Assembly (NCBI RefSeq): GCF_900198605.1 | Contig: NZ_FZPJ01000028.1 | Location: forward strand, 1 to 61,372 | Length of the DNA: 61,372 nt | Reading direction: 5' to 3' | Origin: Helicobacter mesocricetorum | GTDB lineage: Bacteria > Campylobacterota > Campylobacteria > Campylobacterales > Helicobacteraceae | Shown here: positions 27,028 through 35,410 of the stretch, piece after piece | How positions within the stretch are numbered: the first letter of the stretch is position 1 | How the letters are laid out: each line of letters starts with the position of its first letter | Notes under the pieces: generated by a model | Seen by the model: only the letters and a program-made list of their open reading frames with translations | The model's database searches: none | Told to the model about the DNA's origin: nothing | Program-made: the position numbers and the translations under genes

Positions 27028-28820
27028 CTACCAATCACTCCGCCATCTTTTTTGGTAATTTGCACAATCGTGCTTCTAGGTGTGGAATCCCCACCATCTG
27101 GATAATGACTTGGAGCAAGCTTTTCTCCGGGATGTTGGATTCCTACAAACATTGTTTTATAATCTTGGCTAAAAGCAATTCCTGTAACTTCTGATGCAAT
27201 AGGTGCAGTTAAAAATCGCTTAACCTCTCCTGTAATTGGGTTAGCACAGAGCATTTGATTATTTCCCATTCCCGCATAATCTCCTTTATTAGAATAATCA
27301 CCATCACTTTGAATCCAAAGCCTACCAAATTTGTCAAATTTTAAGCCATCAGGGGAGTTAAACATATTTTCACTAGTGATGTTGCTTGTTCCCTTACGCA
27401 AATCATTTGGGTATTGCATTGGATTACCAGCAAGTAAAAAAATATCCCATTTAAACTTCGTGCTTAAGTGGTTTTTTCTATTGGGTCTCCAACGAATAAT
27501 CTGCCCATACATATTTTTCTCTCTAGGGTTTGCTCCATTTGGGATTGCACGTTTTTTATTATTAGTTAATGTCGCATAAATAAACTCTCCCTTAGGATCA
27601 GCGGCAATCCATTCAGGGCGATCCATTGGTGTTGCACCGACAATACTTGCTGCAAGTCGTGCATTAATTAAAATATCTGCTTGGGAGTGGAATCCATTTT
27701 TAGAATCCAATCCATTTTGACCATAGCTTAATGCAATCCACTCTCCCTCTCCACTCAAATTCTCTCCTTGTATTCTTGCGACATAAAGCACCCCATCCTC
27801 TAAGAGATTCTTATTTTTCTGTGGATTTTTAGAATCAAATTTTTCTTTAGAGACGAATTTATACAAAAACTCATTAGCCTCATCATCTCCCATATAAGCG
27901 ACAACATAACCCTCTCTACTTAAGACAATTTCAATGTTTTCGTGTTTAAAACGACCTAATGCAGTGCGTTTAATGGGGATAGAGTTAGGATTATAAGGAT
28001 CAATTTCCACAATCCAGCCAAACCGATTGGGTTCATTAGGATTTTTAGAAATATCAAAACGTGGATCAAGCTCCCAACCATAATTACTTTTAACCCCAAT
28101 TCCATAACGTTTTTGACTTTCTGTAAATTTGTAATCGGCATCACTTGCACCAAAAAAACCATCAAAATTTTCTTCACAAGTTAAATAGGTCCCCCAAGGG
28201 GTTTGACCATTTGCACAATTATTGAGTGTCCCTAAGACTAGCTCGCCTTTTTTATCTGCCTGTGTTTGCATACTTTTATGCCCTTTTGCCACACCACTAA
28301 TCTGCATTGGCGTATGTGCTGTAATCCTGCGATTATATGGAGAATCAAGGACAACCCTAAAACCATCTTTTTCTTGTCTTATTTCAAAAATACTCACTCC
28401 TAATGAGTTCTGCTCATAAGCCACCTTATGAGAATCCATATTTTTACCATTGTCCGCAAAAATCAATTCGGGATTAATATATTCATTATTTACCGCTAAA
28501 ATATACCGATTGTTATCCAATGGAAACAATGACATACCATCGTTATTATCGCCAAAAACCCTTGTAGCATTGGCAATTGTTGCTTGGTTTATATTTTTTT
28601 TCTCATTAAAGGGCATCGCATCACTAAATAAAACATCCCCAAAACTAATAAGCGGCTTTACTTCATAGCCATCTGGAACAATCACTGCATCTTGTGTGCT
28701 AATTGGAATTGCCTTAAATCCTAGTAAATTTTGCTCTTTTGCACTTAAAGGTGATAGCCCAAAAAAGCTAATATAAGCAAGTGTTGCGGAACTTCCCTTC
28801 AAAAACTCTCGTCTTTTCAT
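27024..28820 (-). CDS. phoX: PhoX-type alkaline phosphatase (DUF839)
   Basis: The protein has 598 residues from the ATG at 28820 (preceded by AAGGA). It starts with a twin-arginine signal (MKRREFLKGSSATLAYISFF), so it is exported folded by the Tat system; TatC is encoded in this window. The body has PhoX signatures such as NNCANGQTPWGTYLTCEENF and SPDGLKFDKFGRLWIQSDGD. Family members bind Ca and Fe and release phosphate from phosphomonoesters in the periplasm. The longer in-frame extension upstream to 28937 is rejected because the Tat motif sits at the start used here. Confidence 0.92.
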   Translation of the reverse strand: MKRREFLKGSSATLAYISFFGLSPLSAKEQNLLGFKAIPISTQDAVIVPDGYEVKPLISFGDVLFSDAMPFNEKKNINQATIANATRVFGDNNDGMSLFPLDNNRYILAVNNEYINPELIFADNGKNMDSHKVAYEQNSLGVSIFEIRQEKDGFRVVLDSPYNRRITAHTPMQISGVAKGHKSMQTQADKKGELVLGTLNNCANGQTPWGTYLTCEENFDGFFGASDADYKFTESQKRYGIGVKSNYGWELDPRFDISKNPNEPNRFGWIVEIDPYNPNSIPIKRTALGRFKHENIEIVLSREGYVVAYMGDDEANEFLYKFVSKEKFDSKNPQKNKNLLEDGVLYVARIQGENLSGEGEWIALSYGQNGLDSKNGFHSQADILINARLAASIVGATPMDRPEWIAADPKGEFIYATLTNNKKRAIPNGANPREKNMYGQIIRWRPNRKNHLSTKFKWDIFLLAGNPMQYPNDLRKGTSNITSENMFNSPDGLKFDKFGRLWIQSDGDYSNKGDYAGMGNNQMLCANPITGEVKRFLTAPIASEVTGIAFSQDYKTMFVGIQHPGEKLAPSHYPDGGDSTPRSTIVQITKKDGGVIGS

Positions 28821-29062
28821 ACAAAATCCTTTTTTGATAGTTTTAAGATACAAAATTATAAAACGGCTTTGTAAAAAGAAAAAATGCGATAAGTAAAATA
28901 TTTGTAAAGTTCGTAATTTTATAAGGGAGAATGTCAATTTAAATTATTTTTATTTAGAAATCTTTTTAGAAACTTGAAGCTAAAACCCCATTATAAGTTT
29001 TCAAATAGCTAGATATAAGATTAAGGCAATTCAATCATTATCGTGATGGCAAGATACTAGAT
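28821..29062. other. phoX upstream region
   Basis: This is AT-rich and non-coding. It must contain the phoX promoter (minus strand). I see no clear Pho-box-like direct repeats and no hairpin strong enough to call. Confidence 0.3.
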
Positions 29063-30118
29063 TTATTTCTCAACCCAATCAAAAAGATTCTGCTCTAATT
29101 CACAAGATTGGAATCGTTCCTCAAAAACTTTAGTATTCTCGCCTAAAATTAAAGCAAAATTATAATGTTTCTCTAAAAGTAGCCCAAATAATGCCTCTTT
29201 ATCCTCATAACCATAAACTTCTCCATAAGGTGAGTAAATCTCGTGATAAATATTAGGAACAAACAGCATTAATTTTGCCCACTTTGCATACATCGTAAAA
29301 TAAGCAAGATATTGTTCATAAAGTTTCACATCCTCACAAGCCAAAAGCACACGATTAGTAGCTCCCGGCTTTGAAATAAACCCGCGTTCATCAAGATAGA
29401 GGGGTTTAAAACTTGAAACCCCCTCTAATTTATTTAAATCTACCGACAAAGAATATTCTTCAGCAAAATTCAATACTCTTGCTAAAAGCTGAAAAAAAGG
29501 TTTTGGCAAAGGAAGTTCATAATCCATAGAATGATAAAAAATCTTTATCCCAAACAAGGAATAAGAAGTTACCATAAAAGGCAGGGATTCTTCGCTAATT
29601 TTTTTATTAGAAAAAACTTTGATTTCTTGTTGTTGTTGTAATTTGTTCTGATAGCTTAGAGGCAAAAGAGCCAATATATAGACAGATGAAGTCTTCAAAA
29701 TATGATTGATTAACTCAATTAAAGAGCCACTAAAAAAGCTCAAATTTTTCTTTGGAAGAAAGATTTGTGAGCTTAATTCGTATTCATCTTGCGAGAGAGA
29801 AAATAATATTTTATTATGAATTATCAGATAATGGCGTAAAATCCTAAACAATGCTTCCTCTAAACTCTCTACACTAATCCAAGCTACTTCCTCATCACTC
29901 ATTGCTATTTCACCGCTAAAGAGGATTCCAAAAGCCCCCTTTTGAATAGCTACTTCAATATCTTTTGCATCATAAGCAATAAATAAAGCACCTTTTTCAA
30001 CAGATTCTACCTCATAACAAAGCTGCTCAAAAAAGGAGATGCTAGGCTTATTTAAAAGTGTTCCAAAAGTAATTTCTACAATCTCATTAACGCTAATGCG
30101 TATTCCTTTCTTATTCAT
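29063..30118 (-). CDS. MurF-like protein lacking an ATPase site, behind a poly-G tract
   Basis: The protein has 351 residues. The first 110 resemble the N-terminal domain of MurF-type ligases (VESVEKGALFIAYDAKDIEV, then KGAFGILFSGE and a SVESLEEALFRIL helix). The middle has no GTxGKT P-loop, so it is not an active Mur ligase. A second half may be a degenerate ligase C-terminal domain (NRVLLACEDVKLYEQYL). The ATG is only 5 bases from an 11-G tract that occupies the Shine-Dalgarno position. It follows metG by 17 bases. The function is unknown. Confidence 0.7.
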   Translation of the reverse strand: MNKKGIRISVNEIVEITFGTLLNKPSISFFEQLCYEVESVEKGALFIAYDAKDIEVAIQKGAFGILFSGEIAMSDEEVAWISVESLEEALFRILRHYLIIHNKILFSLSQDEYELSSQIFLPKKNLSFFSGSLIELINHILKTSSVYILALLPLSYQNKLQQQQEIKVFSNKKISEESLPFMVTSYSLFGIKIFYHSMDYELPLPKPFFQLLARVLNFAEEYSLSVDLNKLEGVSSFKPLYLDERGFISKPGATNRVLLACEDVKLYEQYLAYFTMYAKWAKLMLFVPNIYHEIYSPYGEVYGYEDKEALFGLLLEKHYNFALILGENTKVFEERFQSCELEQNLFDWVEK

Positions 30119-30123
30119 AAAAT

Positions 30124-30134
30124 CCCCCCCCCCC
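30124..30134 (-). repeat. Poly-G(11) tract in the ribosome-binding region
   Basis: There are eleven consecutive C on the plus strand (G on the minus strand). The tract begins 1 base after the metG stop and ends 5 bases before the ATG of the MurF-like gene, with ATTTT between. Poly-G tracts of this length slip readily in Helicobacter and Campylobacter. Here length change would alter the Shine-Dalgarno strength or spacing rather than a reading frame. Confidence 0.95.
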
Positions 30135-30135
30135 G

Positions 30136-32046
30136 CTAACTAATTGGACTTCCATTTTTCTTTATCATCTGTGGCTGTATTAGGCTTAAACCCTCTTCAT
30201 CTTTAACAGCTAGGATCATCCCCTCACTTAACTCACCCATTAACTTTGCTGGTTTTAAATTAGCTAAGACACATACTTGCCTACCAACCAATTCTTGTGC
30301 GCTATAATAAGGCTTAATCCCTGCTATTATCTGACGCTCTCTTTCCTCTCCCAAATCTACTTGCAACTTTAAAAGCTTTTCACTCTTTGGCATAACCTCT
30401 ACTCCCATAATAGTCCCAACTTTAATCTCTATTTTAGAAAATTCCTCTTTAGTGATGAAGTTTTGAGTTTTTTCCTCCTTTTGCTTCTCTTCTAAAAGAG
30501 GTGCTTCAATCTTAGGAAAAAGTGCCGAAATAGGCATTAAAACTACTTCTGATACAATCTGGTTATCCCTAATAAACTCCAAATAATACTTTGATTTTAA
30601 TGAGAGATTAAAAACACTAAGAATCTCTTCAGCAGTTTTTGGCATACAGGGAGAGAGGCAAATAGCAGACTTTATTAAAAGATTAGCTATAAAAACCAAA
30701 AGTTCTGCAACTTCTTGCATTTTATCTTCTTTGGCTAATCTCCAAGGCTCTTTTTTAGCAATCATTCCATTAGCAAGAGCAAATATCTTCCAAATCTCCT
30801 CTAAATAGCGGTTAATTTGCACTTTTTGCATTAGTGTTTCTAATCCCATTAAAGTCCTGTGGATACTTTCTAACTCTTCTTTATAATGCGTTCTAAAGGC
30901 TTGAATATCCACCTTTAAGTGGTTGTTAAAATATTTAGCACTCATACCCAAAAGACGATTCAATAAATTCCCCAAATCATTACTTAAATCCGAATTTATC
31001 CTCTCTATCAATGCTCTTTGTGAAAAATCTCCATCTTGCCCAAAAGGCACTTCACGCAATATAAAATATCTGAAACAATCCAAACCATAAGCATTGACAA
31101 CCTCTTGTGGATTAACCACATTCCCAACGCTTTTACTCATTTTTTGTCCATCTCTAGTCCACCATCCGTGTGCTGCGATATGTTGAGGTAAAGGCAACTC
31201 CAAACTCATTAAAAATGCGGGCCAATAAACCGCGTGGAATCGCAAAATATCTTTTCCAACAATATGATAATTCACAGGCCAAAAATCCATTTTATTATTT
31301 AATGTATTCTGATAGCCTAAAGCACTCAAATAATTAATTAACGCATCCAACCAAACATACATTACATGTTTTTTAGAATCTTTACTAGCAATTTCACTAG
31401 GAAGCTTAATCCCCCAATCAAAACTCGTTCTTGTAATGGATAAATCCTCTAAACCAGCTTCTACAAATTTTATTACCTCATTATAACGCGACTTTGGCAG
31501 AATAAAGTCATTATGCTGTTTATAAAACTCTAAAAGCCTATCTTGATAAGCACTTAGTTTAAAAAAATAACTCTCCTCTTTTACTAAAGTCGTCTCTTTT
31601 TTACAATCTGGACATTTCTTTTCTTCTATAAGTTGAGATTTCGTAAAAAATGCTTCACAAGAAATACAATAATTCCCTTCATATTCTCCCTTATAAATAT
31701 CTCCTCTTTGATACATTTTTAAAAATGCTTTTTGCGCTGTTTGTAGGTGATAAGAATCAGTGGTGCGAATAAACTTATCATAACTAATCTCAAAATTCTC
31801 CCAAATATCTTTAAAGCTTTTAGAAATTTCATCCACATATTCTTTAGGATTCTTGCCTTTTTTAGTAGCTGCTTGCTCAATCTTTTGCCCATGCTCATCA
31901 GTCCCTGTTAAAAAAAAGACTTCTTGTCCCAATAAGTGGTGAAACCTAGCTAAAACATCAACAATAATAGTTGTATAAGCGTGTCCAATATGGGGAATAT
32001 CATTAACATAATAAATCGGTGTAGTGATATAAAATTTAGAACTCAA
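30136..32046 (-). CDS. metG: Methionyl-tRNA synthetase
   Basis: This enzyme has 636 residues. It shows HIGH in NDIPHIGHAYTT, zinc knuckles (CISCEAF and CPDCKK), KMSKS in QKMSKSVGNVV, and a C-terminal tRNA-binding (Arc1p/EMAP-II) domain (KVGTIMGVEVMPKSEKLL). The TTG at 32046 is taken as the start because GGAGG sits 5 bases upstream and the protein then starts SSKFYITTPIYY as in relatives. A GTG at 32058 would add four residues with poor spacing. It overlaps the preceding cysteine-rich gene. Confidence 0.95.
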   Translation of the reverse strand: MSSKFYITTPIYYVNDIPHIGHAYTTIIVDVLARFHHLLGQEVFFLTGTDEHGQKIEQAATKKGKNPKEYVDEISKSFKDIWENFEISYDKFIRTTDSYHLQTAQKAFLKMYQRGDIYKGEYEGNYCISCEAFFTKSQLIEEKKCPDCKKETTLVKEESYFFKLSAYQDRLLEFYKQHNDFILPKSRYNEVIKFVEAGLEDLSITRTSFDWGIKLPSEIASKDSKKHVMYVWLDALINYLSALGYQNTLNNKMDFWPVNYHIVGKDILRFHAVYWPAFLMSLELPLPQHIAAHGWWTRDGQKMSKSVGNVVNPQEVVNAYGLDCFRYFILREVPFGQDGDFSQRALIERINSDLSNDLGNLLNRLLGMSAKYFNNHLKVDIQAFRTHYKEELESIHRTLMGLETLMQKVQINRYLEEIWKIFALANGMIAKKEPWRLAKEDKMQEVAELLVFIANLLIKSAICLSPCMPKTAEEILSVFNLSLKSKYYLEFIRDNQIVSEVVLMPISALFPKIEAPLLEEKQKEEKTQNFITKEEFSKIEIKVGTIMGVEVMPKSEKLLKLQVDLGEERERQIIAGIKPYYSAQELVGRQVCVLANLKPAKLMGELSEGMILAVKDEEGLSLIQPQMIKKNGSPIS

Positions 32047-32341
32047 AACTTCCTCCACTTCCTTTATTCATACTTAGATAAACGGCATCAACATAGGTGT
32101 TTCTTAGCTCACAATTCAATAATTCCTTGCAAACACTACAACTTCTTATATTGCGTTCCCTTTGACAATCTTGCAAGGAATGTATTTTTGCATCTAAATT
32201 CCTCATAACAGAATCTTCAAAATCCCCTTTTTTATCGCAATCCATTGCTTTATCACAAAGAAAACAACTCGTTACTTGATGCTTAGCTTGACATTCTTTT
32301 AATTCTCTTAATACTTCTTTAAAACTATCATCTCTTGACAA
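32036..32341 (-). CDS. Small protein with two four-cysteine modules
   Basis: This 101-residue protein contains an internal duplication. Each half has the spacing C-x8-C-x2-C-x5-C (QVTSCFLCDKAMDC and NIRSCSVCKELLNC with a cysteine 9 residues before each), followed by a similar helix (DSVMRNLDA / DAVYLSMNK). Each module could bind one zinc or an Fe-S cluster. There is no signal peptide. It overlaps fbp at its start and metG at its end, so all three are co-expressed. I do not recognise a characterised family. Confidence 0.75.
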   Translation of the reverse strand: MSRDDSFKEVLRELKECQAKHQVTSCFLCDKAMDCDKKGDFEDSVMRNLDAKIHSLQDCQRERNIRSCSVCKELLNCELRNTYVDAVYLSMNKGSGGSFEF

Positions 32342-33185
32342 TTTCTATCTCCTTATTACTCCCAAAGAAACAAGGTGTTGTATCGTGTAAATGGCTGGGG
32401 ATTAAATCTAAAAGCCTTTGCTTACCATCAATCGCCCCTCCTCCTGCACACTCAAAGATAAATGCAAAGGGAAAGACTTCAAAAAGCATTCTCAATTTAC
32501 CTTTTGGGACATCACTCGTAGAGGGATAAGAAAACAATCCACCACCTTTTATTAGAATATGATGCAAATCAGGAACCATTCCTCCACTATAACGCAAACG
32601 ATAGCCTTTTTGGAATAAATCATCTATTGTATTTTTATGGGCTTTACTCCAATATCTCTGCGTCCCACCGGGGGCATTAAGCTTACCTTCTTCTTTTAAA
32701 AACAAAGTCTTTTGGAGTTCAAAGCTTTCTCCATTAAACACAAAATAATCAACACCTTTTTTAAGTTTAGATGCAATTCCTATTCCAACTACCATTCCAT
32801 AGATTATATAAGCTGCCCCAACAAGATTTTTAGGCAAAAACTCTCCACGATAAATCCCAAAAATACTTCCAACACTTAGATTTGCTCCCATTAATGAAGA
32901 GCCATCAAGGGGATCATAAGCAATTTTATAGATTCCATTACTATGAAGCTCTATGGCTTGCTCTTGCTCTTCACTGCAAATTTCTTTAACACATTCCAAA
33001 CCCTTAAAAGCCTCGCATAAAATTTTATCCGCTAAGACATCTGCTTGTAATTGCACATCACCTGTTGAATTTTTTGATTGGGTGGTTTCTCCTATGTTTT
33101 TTTTGAGAATCTGATAAATAAGTAAAGAAGAGTCTTTAAGAATGGCAAAAATTTTTTCTAAATCCTGCGCTAGATTATCTTGCAT
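32328..33185 (-). CDS. fbp: Fructose-1,6-bisphosphatase
   Basis: This 285-residue class I FBPase catalyses a gluconeogenic step. The metal site is visible in ICSEEQEQ and AYDPLDGSSLMGANLSVGS, and the substrate region includes RYSGGMVPDLHHIL and KGKLRMLFEVFPFAF. It is shorter than the E. coli protein (332) but all core motifs are there. It is first of the fbp-(4-Cys protein)-metG set and divergent from rpe. Confidence 0.95.
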   Translation of the reverse strand: MQDNLAQDLEKIFAILKDSSLLIYQILKKNIGETTQSKNSTGDVQLQADVLADKILCEAFKGLECVKEICSEEQEQAIELHSNGIYKIAYDPLDGSSLMGANLSVGSIFGIYRGEFLPKNLVGAAYIIYGMVVGIGIASKLKKGVDYFVFNGESFELQKTLFLKEEGKLNAPGGTQRYWSKAHKNTIDDLFQKGYRLRYSGGMVPDLHHILIKGGGLFSYPSTSDVPKGKLRMLFEVFPFAFIFECAGGGAIDGKQRLLDLIPSHLHDTTPCFFGSNKEIEIVKR

Positions 33186-33338
33186 AGATATTAAACTCCA
33201 AAAATTAAAGTTTTAAATTATAGCTAAAAATAACTCTTTTATAGTTTTTTAAATGATTATTCGCTAACAATTTACAAGGTTAAAATGATTATTTGCTACA
33301 ATTTCTACAATACATTGATTAAAATCTAAGGAATTTTT

Positions 33339-33977
33339 ATGTTGATAGCCCCTAGCATTCTCTCAGCAAATTTTGGAAATCTCGAAGAAGAAATAAAATC
33401 CATTTGTGAATGTGGCTGTGATTTAGTGCATATTGATGTTATGGATGGGCATTTTGTCCCAAATCTCACCATAGGTCCAGTTGTTGTAGAATCTGTCGCA
33501 AAAGCTTCCACCAAGCCTCTTGATATTCATTTAATGGTGCAAAACAATAATTTTTTTGTAGATTTATTTGCACCCTTTAAACCCCGATACATCTCTTTTC
33601 ATATTGAAGAAGAAAAACACCCAAACTCCCTTGCACAAAAGATTAGAAACTATGGAATCTCTCCTGCTATCGTGCTTAATCCTCATACGAATTTGGATTG
33701 CATCTATTACCTCTTAGAGTATATTGATATGGTATTAGTTATGAGTGTGAATCCGGGCTTTGGGGGACAAAAATTTATCCCCAATACCTTAGATAAAATC
33801 AAACGACTAAAGGATGTGCTTGAAGTGCGCAATCCAAAATGCCTTATTGAAGTCGATGGTGGAGTAAGTGATAAAAATATCGTGGAATTAAAAAAATGTG
33901 GGGTAGATATTGCAGTGGCTGGAAGTTATATTTTCAGCGGAGATTATAAAAAAAGGATAGAAAGCCTAAGGATATAA
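33339..33977 (+). CDS. rpe: Ribulose-phosphate 3-epimerase
   Basis: This 212-residue TIM barrel epimerises Ru5P and Xu5P in the pentose phosphate pathway. Signatures are APSILSANFGNLEEEI, HIDVMDGHFVPNLT with metal-binding His/Asp, and MSVNPGFGGQKFI near the C-terminal half. AAGGAA lies ahead of the ATG. It is monocistronic by position and converges on the cco tail genes. Confidence 0.97.
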   Translation: MLIAPSILSANFGNLEEEIKSICECGCDLVHIDVMDGHFVPNLTIGPVVVESVAKASTKPLDIHLMVQNNNFFVDLFAPFKPRYISFHIEEEKHPNSLAQKIRNYGISPAIVLNPHTNLDCIYYLLEYIDMVLVMSVNPGFGGQKFIPNTLDKIKRLKDVLEVRNPKCLIEVDGGVSDKNIVELKKCGVDIAVAGSYIFSGDYKKRIESLRI

Positions 33978-34009
33978 GCCAACTAGCAAATCAAAGTATT
34001 TTGCATAAA

Positions 34010-34495
34010 TTATTGGATTCTATATTTTTGGGAGATACAAATAGAATCTTCACCAATTTGCACAAAAGCTTCAATCTCATATCGCCCTAAACCCTCAACA
34101 CTAAAACTAGGACTTTGCCACAAACCATCTACAAATTCTGCCCTGCCTAAATCCTTATCTTCTTTAGCCGTATGAGGGCGAGTAAGATAGAAATTCACAT
34201 TAGCATCACTTTGTATAGCTCCACTCTCTTTTGAGATTATCCTAATAAAAGCTTGGCGAAACTCCTTTGGAGTTTGCTCTCTTGCGCCTTCAAAGCTAAT
34301 AACATATTTTTTTAAAAACTCCGTTCGTAGCTTTGTGATTTCATTAATGTTTTCATCGACATCTTGGGAACTTCTTTGGCACATTCTTTGCAATTCAACA
34401 GGATTTGTGATAGCAGTTTTAATCGTAAGCACAATCAAACCTACAACTACCATAGCAAACAAAAAAATTCCTAAAGGCCAATAATTTTTATTCAT
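34010..34495 (-). CDS. FixH-like membrane-anchored protein of the cco operon
   Basis: This 161-residue protein has one N-terminal membrane helix (LGIFLFAMVVVGLIVLTI) and a periplasmic domain with strands ending in EAFVQIGEDSICISQKYRI. Size, topology and position after ccoNOQP fit FixH/CcoH-type assembly proteins. Direct similarity is weak, so the assignment rests mainly on context. It overlaps the preceding TPM-like gene by 4 bases and is the last gene of the operon. Confidence 0.6.
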   Translation of the reverse strand: MNKNYWPLGIFLFAMVVVGLIVLTIKTAITNPVELQRMCQRSSQDVDENINEITKLRTEFLKKYVISFEGAREQTPKEFRQAFIRIISKESGAIQSDANVNFYLTRPHTAKEDKDLGRAEFVDGLWQSPSFSVEGLGRYEIEAFVQIGEDSICISQKYRIQ

Positions 34496-35076
34496 TTACT
34501 TCTTCTTAGGCATACAAATGCAAATAAAACCAATAAAACAAAGAGCATCAAATAAAGTATCATCTTAGTAGTTACCTCAATGCCTTTATTCGTAGTAGAA
34601 AAACTATGCTCTAATTCCACCTTATGGAATTGTGCTATCCTATCAGCAATATCCATAAAACCATTTAATAAAAATGCCGAAACATTCTGTTGGGTCAGCT
34701 CTTTATCAGAATTTGGAATCAATGGCACAATATAATCCCAATAAACTTCTTTTTTATCAAACATTGTTTGAGTCTCATAAGTGGTGATAATATCAATCTT
34801 TTTTTCTTTCTTGGCAAAAAATAAAATAACATAGGGATTGTTAAGATTCTTTTGGTAAAACCATTCTCTTTCTTGGAGATTCATTCCCTCTAAACTTTCA
34901 AGAGCAACGATATATAAATCCACACCTGTCTTTTTATAAACTTCATTAGATAATGTTTCAATAAAATCTGCAGTTTTATCCAAAATTTGATTTTGATTCT
35001 CTAAAACATAAGATTTGCTATATAAATTTATAGCAAAAAATAGGGCAAAAAACCCTATTTTTAGCTTATAACTCAT
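34492..35076 (-). CDS. TPM-domain-like protein of the cco operon
   Basis: The 194-residue product has an N-terminal signal or anchor (IGFFALFFAINLYS), an alpha/beta domain resembling TPM_phosphatase modules (ILDKTADFIETLSNE, VDLYIVALESLEGMN, NNPYVILFFAKKEKK), and a C-terminal membrane helix (MILYLMLFVLLVLFAFVCLRR). The domain should be periplasmic. Co-transcription with cco genes suggests a role in oxidase assembly or membrane quality control, but this is inference. Confidence 0.6.
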   Translation of the reverse strand: MSYKLKIGFFALFFAINLYSKSYVLENQNQILDKTADFIETLSNEVYKKTGVDLYIVALESLEGMNLQEREWFYQKNLNNPYVILFFAKKEKKIDIITTYETQTMFDKKEVYWDYIVPLIPNSDKELTQQNVSAFLLNGFMDIADRIAQFHKVELEHSFSTTNKGIEVTTKMILYLMLFVLLVLFAFVCLRRSK

Positions 35077-35078
35077 TA

Positions 35079-35192
35079 CTAACCAACATAAAGGAGCATA
35101 TCAGGGATAAACGCAACCGCAATAGAAACGATAATTATAACAATATGTGCTGCAAACAAAACTTTCTCTAAACCGCTAAATCGAATCATCAT
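35079..35192 (-). CDS. 37-residue single-helix membrane protein in the cco operon
   Basis: Two adjacent ATG codons (35192 and 35189) follow AAGGG and open a 36-37 residue frame ending in TAG at 35079. The sequence has a basic N-terminus (IRFSGLEK), a hydrophobic core (AAHIVIIIVSIAVAFI) and a short tail (DMLLYVG). It sits 8 bases after the DUF4006 gene and 2 bases before the next ATG, filling its slot exactly as a real operon gene would. It could be an accessory subunit of the cbb3 oxidase, in the way CcoM-like small proteins are elsewhere. Confidence 0.7.
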   Translation of the reverse strand: MMIRFSGLEKVLFAAHIVIIIVSIAVAFIPDMLLYVG

Positions 35193-35199
35193 TTACCCT

Positions 35200-35397
35200 T
35201 TATTGTAGTTTATAATGCTTAGCATTATTGATACTTTTCTTTTCTAATGTATTAAGATTCTCAATAACATAAGGATGATTAACCTGATTTCTTTGGGTTG
35301 TTATTGCCAAATAACCCAAAATAAATACAATAACTAATAACAATACAACCGAGAGAAAATATCCACTAAGCCCATTAATTCCAAATAATCCATTCAT
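35200..35397 (-). CDS. DUF4006 family protein
   Basis: This 65-residue protein has one membrane helix (SGYFLSVVLLLVIVFILGYLA) and begins MNGLFGINGLSGY, typical of DUF4006. The family is known mainly from epsilonproteobacteria, immediately downstream of ccoP, as here (13 bases). Function is not established; an oxidase-associated role is inferred from conserved location. Confidence 0.88.
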   Translation of the reverse strand: MNGLFGINGLSGYFLSVVLLLVIVFILGYLAITTQRNQVNHPYVIENLNTLEKKSINNAKHYKLQ

Positions 35398-35410
35398 AAT
35401 AAACCACTCC

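Noticed and set aside
27024-28820. Nitrogenase-related meaning for NifS/NifU and the NifX-like gene
   Set aside because: No nitrogenase structural genes are present, and in Helicobacter NifSU is the general Fe-S system, so nitrogen fixation is not implied.
28820-28937. Longer N-terminus for PhoX
   Set aside because: It would put 39 residues in front of a Tat signal, and the internal ATG has AAGGA upstream.
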